From Nannocystis sp. RBIL2 (lineage in GTDB: Bacteria; Myxococcota_A; Polyangia; Nannocystales; Nannocystaceae), in NCBI RefSeq assembly GCF_026626745.1, contig NZ_JAPNJW010000001.1, positions 2,464,001 to 2,528,000 of the forward strand: a stretch of 64,000 bases of DNA, given 5' to 3'. The notes below the pieces were generated by a model. It did no database searches. It was not told where the DNA came from and saw nothing but the letters and a program-made list of their open reading frames with translations. This document shows, piece after piece, positions 56,926 to 64,000 of this stretch. The first letter of the stretch is position 1; each line of letters opens with the position of its first letter. The position numbers were made by a program, and so were the translations under genes.

Positions 56926-59913
56926 TCAGTCGTGACTCGCCAGCCAATCGGCGACGCGCGTCGCATCCGCGTCGCCGATCGGCGTGGCGAGCGAGCGAAA
57001 GCCTTCCTGAGCGCGAGCGGCCAGGCCCAGCGCCTGCTCCTGGCTCCGGCCGGCATCCCACAGGGCCCGCGCGAGCAGGAAGTGTACCCGTGCGAGCAGC
57101 GACGGGAAGATCTGGTGCTTCTCCAGCAACGCCTGCGCGCGCTCGAGCGGAGCTATCGCAGTCGCCGCCTCGCCGCGCATCACGTGTGCCTCGCCGATGC
57201 CTGCGAGCGCGAACGCGTTGTCGATGAATTCGGCGCCGAGGGCCTTCTCGCGCAGGGCCAGCGCCCGCTCGTAGTGGTCCAGCGCCGCCGCGACGTCGTT
57301 TCGGCGCAGGAGCACGTCGCCGAGGTTCTCCAGCACGTTGCCGACCTGCTCGTGCTCCGCGCCGAACACTTCCTCGTAGATCGCCAGCGCCGAGCGATGG
57401 GCGGCCAGCGCTGCGTCGAGGTCGCCGAGATCGCTCTCGGCGCGCCCGATCGCCGACAATGCGTCGGCCACCAGCGGGCGCGCCCCCTCGGTGGCCTCGA
57501 AGCTGCGGAGCGCTCGCCTCGCCGCATCGAGCGCTGCGCGCCCCTTCCCCAGCTTGCGCAGCGCGCCGCTCGTGTTCAGCAGGATGACCGCCACCTGCGG
57601 ATGGTCCTTGCCGCGCGCCGCCTCCACGAGCGCCAGCGCCTCGGCGAACAGCGCCTCGGCCTCGGCCGCCCTGTCCTCGAGCAGCAGCTGGTTGCCCGTC
57701 CGCACGAGGATCGCCCCGTAGGCCGGATGCTTCGCGCCGAACAACTTCCGCGACAGCTCCGTGGCGCGGCCCAGGTGAGCGCGCGCCGCCTCGGCGTTGC
57801 CCTGCGCGCTGGCAGCAATCGCTACGAGCTCGAGCGACTGCGCGGTCTGGCGGTGCTCCGCTCCGAGCGCCTGCTCCCGGACCGCCAGCGACTCCGCGAA
57901 CTCTGCCCGCGCCGCGGTGAAGTCGCCGGCGTTGTAGAGCAGGCTGCCGAAGTTCGCGTGCAGCGATCCTTCGAGCTCCGGATCTGCGCCCCACCGCTCG
58001 AGGGCGGCCCGCGCATGAAACGCCCACTCGCGGCCCGCCTCGGCCTGGAACAGCTGCGAACCGACCACGAACACCAGAGCGATGGCCGCGCGCGCGGCGA
58101 TTCGATCGTGCCGCCCCGCGTGGGCCGTCGCATACGCCGCGCGCAGCGAGGACTCCGCCGCCTTCGGATCGACCGCCTCCAGCTGGATGGCCCCCAGAGT
58201 CTCGAGCGCCTCCGCCTCGGTCGGCGGGTGTGCGAGCGCCCGGGCCCGCTCGACCGCCCGCGCGGCCTCTGCGAGCCCTGCCTCGTGGCGCCCGAGCGAC
58301 GCCAGGAATTTCGCCTGCGCCAGCATCGTCTCGATCGCGCGCGCCTCCACGGCCTGTTCGCCGCCTTCCGGGGCCCGCACGGGCATGCGCAGCGCCTCGA
58401 GGTTCGCGCAGGCCGCCACGCTCGTGAGGCCGAAGGCCGCGTCGACAGCCTTGGTGACCCCGTCGGCATCCACTGCGCCGAGCAGGGCCGTCAACGTGCG
58501 CACCTCCGTCAATCGACGATCCAGGCACAGCATCCGCAGCGACAGCAATTCATCGGACTGCTCGCCGCGGACGCGCGTCGCCTCGCACGCGTCGGAGTGC
58601 ATCGCCGACCACCCGCGCCCGTACGCGTCCAGAGTGCGCGACACCGTGTCCCAGATGTCCTCGGCGTGGGCCATGCCGGTCGCCACGAACCTCGCGTGGA
58701 TCGTCTCGCGCGCCTCGTCGCTCCAGACCTGGGCGAACTTCGCCGCGCTCCCCTGACACAGCGGCGCCGGCTCGCCGGCGAATTGCGCCGCCGCAAATAT
58801 CGACACCCCGAGCGCGCCGACCCCGAGCCCCGCGAAGGCCATTCGCCGCCAGGTCTGCCGCGGATCTCGCGACAGCGCGGCGAGCAGCTCCGCCATCGAC
58901 GAAAAGCGCTCCTCCGGAGCCAGGCGAAGCCCGCGCTCCAACACCCGTCGGACGAACGCAGGCACCGCCGGGCCGCCCTCCACATTCGGGAGCTTGCCCC
59001 GCTGCGCCTCGGCGCGGATGACCTCGCGCGTGTTGATCGAGTACGGCCGCCGCTGATACAGCGCCGCGAACAACCCGACGCAGAAGCTGAATTGATCGGC
59101 GCTCGCATCGACCACGCTGTTCTCGAACTGCTCGGGCGCCATATAGGCAGGTGTCCCGAGGAACGCCCCCGCCTGGGTGATCTCGTCGAACGGCTCGACG
59201 ACCTCCGCGGCGATCGAGACCTCCGCCTCGGTGCGCGCGGCGCTCGAACGGACGAGGCCGAAGTCGACCACGCAGACCCGCCCGTCGCGACCGACGAGCA
59301 CGTTGGCCGGCTTGAAGTCGCGGTGGATCAGCCCCTCCGCGTGGGCCGCCGCCAGCCCCTGCCCGACCTTTTTAAAAATTTCCACGATCACACGCCACGA
59401 GTGCTTGCGCTGCGCCAGCCAGGCGGCCAGCGTCATCCCCTCGATCAGCTCCATGGCGATGAACACGCTGGAGCCGAACGTGCCGACGTCGTACACCGCG
59501 ACCACGTTGGGATGGGACAGCCGCGCCAGCGCCTGCGCCTCGCGCATCAACCGGCCGCGCTGCTCGTGCGAGCGCTCGAACGCCGGGCTGCGCAGGAGCT
59601 TCAGCGCGACCTTGCGGTTCAGCTCCGGATCGTACGCGGCATAGACGACGCCCGCGCCGCCGACCCCCAGAGTCTCGAGCACGACGTAGCGGCCCACGAG
59701 GGCGCCCCGCGCCAGCGATCGCTGCGACGCGACGTCTTCGTCGGGGCCCGTGAAGGAAGCCGAAGCGGCGCGCGAGGGGCTGCGGGCGAGCGCGGACAAC
59801 AACCTGCGACACGCCGGGCACGCGGCCGCGTGCGCCTCGACGCGGGCGCTCTCCTCCCGGGACAGCATCCCGGCCACGAACTCGGTGATGGTGTTCTCCT
59901 CGGGGCAGACCAT
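56926..59913 (-). CDS. Zinc-finger Ser/Thr protein kinase with transmembrane helix and TPR domain
   Basis: 995 residues from ATG 59913; a GTG at 59994 would overlap the upstream sigma gene by 23 bp and add 27 residues. It opens with a zf-HC2/ZAS anti-sigma finger (EAHAAACPACRRLL), then a complete kinase: Gly loop GVGGAGVVYAAYD, Lys in KVALKLL, HRDFKPANVLV, VVDFGLV and GTPAYMAPE. One transmembrane helix (FAGLGVGALGVSIFAAAQF) and about twelve TPR-like repeats (AEALFAEALALVEAARG, ALDHYERALALREKALG) follow. An anti-sigma finger joined to a kinase, next to an ECF sigma gene, suggests phosphorylation-controlled sigma release. Confidence 0.88.
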   Translation of the reverse strand: MVCPEENTITEFVAGMLSREESARVEAHAAACPACRRLLSALARSPSRAASASFTGPDEDVASQRSLARGALVGRYVVLETLGVGGAGVVYAAYDPELNRKVALKLLRSPAFERSHEQRGRLMREAQALARLSHPNVVAVYDVGTFGSSVFIAMELIEGMTLAAWLAQRKHSWRVIVEIFKKVGQGLAAAHAEGLIHRDFKPANVLVGRDGRVCVVDFGLVRSSAARTEAEVSIAAEVVEPFDEITQAGAFLGTPAYMAPEQFENSVVDASADQFSFCVGLFAALYQRRPYSINTREVIRAEAQRGKLPNVEGGPAVPAFVRRVLERGLRLAPEERFSSMAELLAALSRDPRQTWRRMAFAGLGVGALGVSIFAAAQFAGEPAPLCQGSAAKFAQVWSDEARETIHARFVATGMAHAEDIWDTVSRTLDAYGRGWSAMHSDACEATRVRGEQSDELLSLRMLCLDRRLTEVRTLTALLGAVDADGVTKAVDAAFGLTSVAACANLEALRMPVRAPEGGEQAVEARAIETMLAQAKFLASLGRHEAGLAEAARAVERARALAHPPTEAEALETLGAIQLEAVDPKAAESSLRAAYATAHAGRHDRIAARAAIALVFVVGSQLFQAEAGREWAFHARAALERWGADPELEGSLHANFGSLLYNAGDFTAARAEFAESLAVREQALGAEHRQTAQSLELVAIAASAQGNAEAARAHLGRATELSRKLFGAKHPAYGAILVRTGNQLLLEDRAAEAEALFAEALALVEAARGKDHPQVAVILLNTSGALRKLGKGRAALDAARRALRSFEATEGARPLVADALSAIGRAESDLGDLDAALAAHRSALAIYEEVFGAEHEQVGNVLENLGDVLLRRNDVAAALDHYERALALREKALGAEFIDNAFALAGIGEAHVMRGEAATAIAPLERAQALLEKHQIFPSLLARVHFLLARALWDAGRSQEQALGLAARAQEGFRSLATPIGDADATRVADWLASHD

Positions 59914-59971
59914 CGCCGGCAAGAGATAGGGCGCCGCGCCAGGCGTGTCCACCGGGCCTGCCCCGCGCCGC

Positions 59972-60814
59972 TCAGGTCCGGTCGATGACGCCACCGACGC
60001 TGAGCTGGCTCTGGGCGAACTCGAGTAAGCGCTCGAGCTCGTCGCCCCACAGCTTGTGGTGGCTCATCAACGACCGCCGCACCTGCGCCAGCAAGAGGCC
60101 GCGGATCCGGGCCAGATTGCGGCTGATGGTCGAGGGCGCCACGTTGAAGAGACGCCCGAGCTCGACCACCCCGACGCCGTCGAGGTGGTACTGGAGCAAG
60201 AGCATGCGGTCGCGCGCCGGCAATCCGGTGATCGCCCCGTTCAGCGCGGTTTGCACGATCTGGCGCGCGTCCTGCTTGAGCTGCGCCAATTCCGGGCTGT
60301 GCCCCGGATCGACGCTGAGGGCGTCGAGCAGGTCGTCGTCCGTCGGCTGCTCGCGGGCCGGCCGGGCGCTGTCGATCGCGACCCGCGCCGCCACGGTCCG
60401 CACCCAGCCGCCGAGCTCGCCGCGACCGCCGTAGCGGGCGATCCGGGGCGGCGTGTCGCCGTGGGCCAGGAACAGCTTCTGGCGGAGGAGCTGCTTCTCG
60501 TCGTCCGAGGTGCGTCGGTCGCGGGCGATGAACTCGGCGTCGAACCCTGCGATCGCCGCCGCGGACCCGGCCGCGCACGCGCACGCCAGGAACAGCTCCG
60601 CGAGCCGCAGCTTCGCCAGGGCCTCCTCGACCGGCTCGCTGCCCGCGGGCACCCGCGCGGCGACCCAGGCCACGAAGGCCTCCGGGTCGAGGCTGACGCC
60701 GGGCCAGCGGCGGGTCGCGTCGTCGATCGCCCCGCCGAGCAGCCGCTCGACTGCCTCCGCATCACAGCCCCGCGCTCCGCCGAGCAGCGACAGCAAGCGC
60801 GTGGAGAGGCGCAT
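59972..60814 (-). CDS. ECF-like RNA polymerase sigma factor
   Basis: 280 residues from ATG 60814. Region 2 is divergent (FDAEFIARDRRTSDDEKQLL, then RYGGRGELGGWVRTVAARVAID). Region 4 is clear (ITGLPARDRMLLLQYHLDGVGVVELGRLFNVAPSTISRNLARIRGLL). It is longer than a normal ECF (about 190), with an N-terminal ~90-residue extension. This matches the myxobacterial kinase-linked sigma class. It precedes the zinc-finger kinase on the same strand, with the kinase start 58 bp later or overlapping if the GTG is used. Confidence 0.85.
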   Translation of the reverse strand: MRLSTRLLSLLGGARGCDAEAVERLLGGAIDDATRRWPGVSLDPEAFVAWVAARVPAGSEPVEEALAKLRLAELFLACACAAGSAAAIAGFDAEFIARDRRTSDDEKQLLRQKLFLAHGDTPPRIARYGGRGELGGWVRTVAARVAIDSARPAREQPTDDDLLDALSVDPGHSPELAQLKQDARQIVQTALNGAITGLPARDRMLLLQYHLDGVGVVELGRLFNVAPSTISRNLARIRGLLLAQVRRSLMSHHKLWGDELERLLEFAQSQLSVGGVIDRT

Positions 60815-61002
60815 GGGCGCGGATCCTAAGCGACAAACCGCGAGCCCCGGGCGCGACAAATGGGTCAGGGTATCCCGGATCGACGCGTGTGGACGTCCTG
60901 GCCTTCCGTCGGCGCGCGACGGCGTTCGAAAAAAACCCGCAAATCGTCAGGTCGGTCCCCGTCTCCCTGTCGGACCCGGGCCTCGTACCCGGAGAAGCGA
61001 AC

Positions 61003-62115
61003 ATGTCCCTCACATCTTCCCGAAAGACGGCCCGTCCCGACTCTCTCCTTTGCCTCATGCTGCTCGCAGCCGCCGCTTGCGGCGATGACGCCCAGATCCC
61101 CGGTGCGACCGACCCCGCGACCTCCGAGTCGGGCAGCACCGTCGGTGACCCCACGGGCAACCAGCCGACCGGGACGACCGCGGGCGACGACTCGACGACG
61201 ACCGCCGACACCACGGTCCCGACCTCGACCTCGACGGCCGACACCGGCACGGACAGCACCTCGCCCCTCACCTCGACGAGCAACGAGACGGCGACCAGCA
61301 GCACCAGCACCAGCACCAGCACCAGCACCGGCGAGACGACGGAGGACGGCACGAGCACGTCCACGGGCGCCACCGACACCACCGACGGCGAGACCGGCGA
61401 GACCGGCGTGGATCCGTGCGGTCCGGACAGCGAGGGTCCCCTGCTGAATTGCTTCGTCGGCTGTCCCGACGAGCTGTTCGCGGTCCCGCCCTACGTCGAG
61501 GAGTTCGACGCCCAGGCGCAGTACGACGCCCACTGGGGCGGCACCTGGGCCGCGCCGACGCTGGCCGGCGGCGCCCTGAACTTCGGCCCGCACCCGATGA
61601 CCATGGACTGGTGGGACAACTACAGCCCGACCTGGTCCAAGCAGGAGTACGGCGACGCCCTGCTGTGCGTGCGCCTGCGGCTGACGCCGCCGATGGTCGG
61701 GATCCCCGACGAGGACATGTTCGAGATCACGTCCCGCCTGCCGGCCGACGCCGCGTTCGAGACCGGCGCGATGGCGCTGGGGCTCCTCACCGCCGACGAG
61801 CAGGTGGTGTTCCGCACCCGCATCGCCGAGGCCCAGTGGCAGGAGCACGCCGAGGCCCCCCTCCCGCTCGACCGCGGCGTCGAGAACACCCTCGACGTGC
61901 TGATCTACAGCCAGGGTGACGACTACGTCGCCGAGCTGCGCAACGCCGCCCATCCCGACGACATCACGGTGCTGCCGGCCACCGCGCAATTCAGCCCGAA
62001 AGGCCTGGTGACGCTGCTCGGCTGGCGCAACAGCGAGGCGGTCCACGTCGATCGCCTGGTCCTCGGCGCTCCCTCCGCCGACGCGTACCCCAAGCTGGCC
62101 GCCGAGCTGCCGTGA
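61003..62115 (+). CDS. Lipoprotein with Thr/Ser linker and concanavalin-like domain
   Basis: 370 residues, ATG 61003 after GGAGAA. The signal peptide ends LLAAAAC. An ~105-residue linker of Thr, Ser, Gly and Asp (ATSSTSTSTSTSTGETT) follows. The C-terminal ~210 residues contain CGPDSEGPLLNCFVGCPDEL and a beta-sandwich-like domain (YVEEFDAQAQYDAHWGGTW, MDWWDNYSPTWSKQEYGDALL, GAMALGLLTADEQVVFRTRI). The domain resembles LamG/concanavalin-type carbohydrate-binding folds. Surface-displayed, ligand unknown. Same design as the 36067 and 47022 genes. Confidence 0.78.
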   Translation: MSLTSSRKTARPDSLLCLMLLAAAACGDDAQIPGATDPATSESGSTVGDPTGNQPTGTTAGDDSTTTADTTVPTSTSTADTGTDSTSPLTSTSNETATSSTSTSTSTSTGETTEDGTSTSTGATDTTDGETGETGVDPCGPDSEGPLLNCFVGCPDELFAVPPYVEEFDAQAQYDAHWGGTWAAPTLAGGALNFGPHPMTMDWWDNYSPTWSKQEYGDALLCVRLRLTPPMVGIPDEDMFEITSRLPADAAFETGAMALGLLTADEQVVFRTRIAEAQWQEHAEAPLPLDRGVENTLDVLIYSQGDDYVAELRNAAHPDDITVLPATAQFSPKGLVTLLGWRNSEAVHVDRLVLGAPSADAYPKLAAELP

Positions 62116-62120
62116 GCCTC

Positions 62121-62182
62121 GGCGGGGCCGCGCGCGCGTCCCGCCAATGCACGCACATCACCGGCGGGGCCGCGTCCCCGCC
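62121..62182. terminator. Two tandem GC hairpins between convergent genes
   Basis: GGCGGG...CCCGCC (62121-62126, 62140-62145) and GGCGGGG-CCGCGT-CCCCGCC (62163-62169, 62176-62182), each followed by AATGCACG. The two are a direct repeat of about 40 bp. They probably serve both convergent genes. Confidence 0.65.
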
Positions 62183-62193
62183 AATGCACGTAC

Positions 62194-62209
62194 ATGTCCC
62201 TGCGGACAT
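62194..62209. repeat. Hairpin ATGTCC-CTGC-GGACAT
   Basis: Perfect 6-bp stem two bases from the end of the minus-strand RsbR-like gene; member of the CATGTCC family. Confidence 0.75.
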
Positions 62210-62210
62210 C

Positions 62211-63338
62211 TTACTTCGCCGCGCGCGCGGCCTTCTGCTCGCCGAGCCGGGCGATGCAGTGCTGCAGCGCGTCGCGCAGGCGGGCGTGGACCGTCACGTG
62301 CGACAGGTCGACGCCGATCGCCACCATGGTCTGGGCGATCCGCGGGTGGATGCCGGTCAGCACGCCCTCGGCGCCGAGCAGGCCGATCGCCCGGATCATC
62401 GCGATCAGGTGGCTGGCGGTGCCGGTGTCGACGACCTCGACGCCGGTGAGGTCGAGGATGGCGAAGCGGGCGCGCAGGCGGCCGACGGCCTGCAGCAGCT
62501 CGTCCATGATCTCGGCGGTGCGCACGCTGTCGACGAGGCCGAGGATCGGCACCGTGATGATGCCCTCCCACACCTCGATGATCGGCGTCGAGAGCTCGCG
62601 GATCACCTCCTGCTGCTTCTCGATCAGGTCGAGCTTGCCCTGCAGCTCGGCCTCGCGGCGGAGGGACTCGCGGAGGTCGAACGAGATGCCGACCATCGCC
62701 GCGTCGGTGTCGCCGGGGTCGGCGACCGGCAGGTACCAGTTGCGCCACGGCACCCCGAGCACCTCGACCTCCTCGCCGCGGTAGGCCTCGCCGGCCAAGG
62801 CCCGCCGGACCACGCCGTGCCCCGGGTGGTCCGGGAACGCCTCGAAGATGTTGCGGCCGACGAAGTGCTGCGGCGACAGCCCGACCGCCTGCATGCCCTT
62901 GCCGTCCTGGAACAGGTAGTTGCCGGCCTTGTCGAGCGCCCACACCGAGACGTCGAGGCTCTCGATCACCGCCTCGAACATCTTCTCGGCCAGCGCGGCG
63001 CGGCGGTAGCGGCCGATTCGGGCGGTGACGTCGTGGCCGTGGATCGTCGCCCCCGCCGCGCGCCCGTCGGCGTCGCGCTCGAGTTGCCACCACGCCTGGA
63101 AATGCAGCACCTCGCCGCCGCGCCGCACCGCCTCGACCTCCGGCGTCTCGCGGTCTTCCGCCAGCAGCGCGGCCCAGTCGCCGGCGACGAGCGGCACGAC
63201 GTCGCCGAGCCCGCGCCCCAGCACCTCCGCCTCCGCCGCCGCGAACACCTGCTCGGCGCGGCGACTCCAGCCAGTCACCCGCAGCGCCTCGTCCACCTCG
63301 ATCACCACGTGCGGGCCGCGCTTGCTCCGGTCGTCCAT
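62211..63338 (-). CDS. RsbR-like PAS-PAS-STAS stressosome protein with intact phospho-Thr motif
   Basis: 375 residues. Two PAS domains (about 8-110 and 118-230) are joined to a STAS domain (about 248-360) with LSTPIIEVWEGIITVPILG, ILDLTGVEVVDTGTA and GIHPRIAQTMVAIG. Thr305 in VVDT aligns with the RsbRA Thr171/RsbS Ser59 phosphorylation site; Thr337 in AQT is at or near the second site. This copy can therefore work as a stressosome subunit, unlike the 5945 paralogue, which has lost both. No RsbS, RsbT or RsbU gene is in the window. Confidence 0.85.
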   Translation of the reverse strand: MDDRSKRGPHVVIEVDEALRVTGWSRRAEQVFAAAEAEVLGRGLGDVVPLVAGDWAALLAEDRETPEVEAVRRGGEVLHFQAWWQLERDADGRAAGATIHGHDVTARIGRYRRAALAEKMFEAVIESLDVSVWALDKAGNYLFQDGKGMQAVGLSPQHFVGRNIFEAFPDHPGHGVVRRALAGEAYRGEEVEVLGVPWRNWYLPVADPGDTDAAMVGISFDLRESLRREAELQGKLDLIEKQQEVIRELSTPIIEVWEGIITVPILGLVDSVRTAEIMDELLQAVGRLRARFAILDLTGVEVVDTGTASHLIAMIRAIGLLGAEGVLTGIHPRIAQTMVAIGVDLSHVTVHARLRDALQHCIARLGEQKAARAAK

Positions 63339-63557
63339 CGTCGGTCCTTATCTATCATGTGCCGACCGGCGCGGACGGCGTGCGGACTCCGTTCAGACCG
63401 TGTGCGCCGATTTCCCCACATGCTGCGCCGAGCCGGCCAGGCGCGGCGAAATCATCGGCTCTCCGGATGCAGACAGCTCACAATCGCCCGCGTCACCGCC
63501 TGGCCGATCGGACATGTCGCCAGCGCGGTTGCGTCCCTGTCTCTTCGGACATCCCGG
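63339..63557. other. Intergenic region with a CATGTC-type repeat
   Basis: 219 bp. It contains GACATGTC (63511-63518) and, 20 bp on, CCTGTCTCTTCGGACATCC (63536-63554), an imperfect TGTC/GACA hairpin. It marks the end of the small membrane-protein gene. No gene seen. Confidence 0.45.
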
Positions 63558-63857
63558 TCAGCGCGGCCACCACAGGTAAAACGACAGCGGGCCGAGGGTG
63601 GCGAGCATCCCCCCGGCACACACGAAGTGGAGGACGCCGACGAAGACCGCGGCGCCGCCCTCGACCTCGCCGTGGAGGAGGCGACCGCTCGCGGCGCGGC
63701 CGAACAGGACAGTGCGGCGCAAGGTCACCCCGCGCACGCCCCAGCGGATCGTCAGCGCCACGCCGACCACCAGCAGCACCGGCAGGAGCAGCCGCAAGAA
63801 CGTCACGTCGCGCAGCTGGTCGGCCGCGCCGGCGAAGGCCTGCAGGTATCCGTTCAC
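63558..63857 (-). CDS. Small membrane protein of unknown function
   Basis: 99 residues from GTG 63857 (VNGYLQAFAGAADQL); the longer open frame upstream is Arg/Gly-rich and unlikely to be real. Two transmembrane helices (LRLLLPVLLVVGVALTIRW and VFVGVLHFVCAGGMLATLG) flank a short charged loop (GVTLRRTVLFGRAASGRLLHG). No family recognised. Confidence 0.6.
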   Translation of the reverse strand: MNGYLQAFAGAADQLRDVTFLRLLLPVLLVVGVALTIRWGVRGVTLRRTVLFGRAASGRLLHGEVEGGAAVFVGVLHFVCAGGMLATLGPLSFYLWWPR

Positions 63858-64000
63858 GCGGTCACTGTACTGCGACCCCCCGACGCGCGGCGCGCGGGGA
63901 CCCCCGCGCCCGCGCCAGGGCTTCGGCGCGCCTGCACGCAGGAGGCCGCGAAATCGCCCGCGCTCCGATGGCGATTCCACGCAATTGACCCCGGCGCGTC
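63858..64000. other. Window-end sequence, no gene seen
   Basis: 143 bp upstream of the small membrane-protein gene. No coding or structural signal stands out. Confidence 0.3.

Noticed and set aside
1..64000. tRNA or rRNA genes
   Set aside because: No cloverleaf or T-loop consensus outside coding sequence was seen by eye; a covariance-model scan (for example tRNAscan-SE) would decide.

Overview
The window is about 70% GC and densely packed with genes. It reads as a chromosomal segment of a myxobacterium, most likely from the Nannocystis side of Myxococcota. That placement is an inference. It rests on eukaryotic-type Ser/Thr kinases carrying TPR tails, ECF sigma/FecR modules, many Cys-anchored lipoproteins with Thr/Ser/Gly-rich linkers, RCC1 and FG-GAP repeat proteins, RsbR-type PAS-STAS proteins and eukaryote-like enzymes. 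No rRNA, tRNA or CRISPR array was seen.

Layout. 1-9.7 kb: a DUF4157 effector-like protein cut by the window edge, a lipoprotein, a 987-residue carboxypeptidase-regulatory-like/PDZ protein, an RsbR-like protein translationally coupled to a 2-oxoglutarate/Fe(II) oxygenase, and an FG-GAP lipoprotein. 9.9-12.7 kb: an exported protein-ECF sigma-FecR operon on the minus strand. 12.8-22 kb: paired small lipoproteins, a kinase-TPR protein, an ADYC-like lipoprotein, another lipoprotein, a HEAT-like protein and a beta-solenoid-like protein. 22-26 kb: two divergent citrate synthase homologues, one fused to a helix-turn-helix domain, then a P450. 26-35.5 kb: a GyrB-like ATPase fragment protein, a DUF6183-like protein, a SRPBCC protein, a 2-hydroxyacid dehydrogenase, an RCC1-repeat lipoprotein and an ABC (FtsX/MacB-type) exporter pair. 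36-41.4 kb: a lipoprotein, a GNAT, an AraC regulator, an FAD monooxygenase, tandem Cys-rich paralogues and a DUF2239/GIY-YIG operon behind a well-formed leaderless promoter.

41.7-46.2 kb: a short-chain dehydrogenase gene split by a 3.7-kb IS66-type element. The element is flanked by the 8-bp direct repeat cgacccgc. Removing it with one repeat restores an in-frame 271-residue protein. The element carries tnpA/tnpB/split tnpC, a small leader ORF, a membrane-protein passenger and, as its right end, an inverted copy of an IS66 left end.

47-57 kb: a NarX/NarL-like two-component pair stands back to back with a five-gene nitrogen operon: ammonium channel, PII protein, kidney-type-like glutaminase (EF-hand-like/catalytic/ankyrin), eukaryote-type glutamine synthetase and an outer-membrane barrel. 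Together these could import ammonium, sense nitrogen and run both directions of the glutamine/glutamate step. It is the most coherent candidate for an unusual system here. 57-64 kb: an ECF sigma followed by a zinc-finger Ser/Thr kinase-TPR protein, a Thr-rich lipoprotein, a second RsbR-like protein and a small membrane protein.

Short hairpins built on CATGTCC/GGACATG recur in several intergenic gaps and inside one gene. They form a dispersed repeat family that the genes do not explain.
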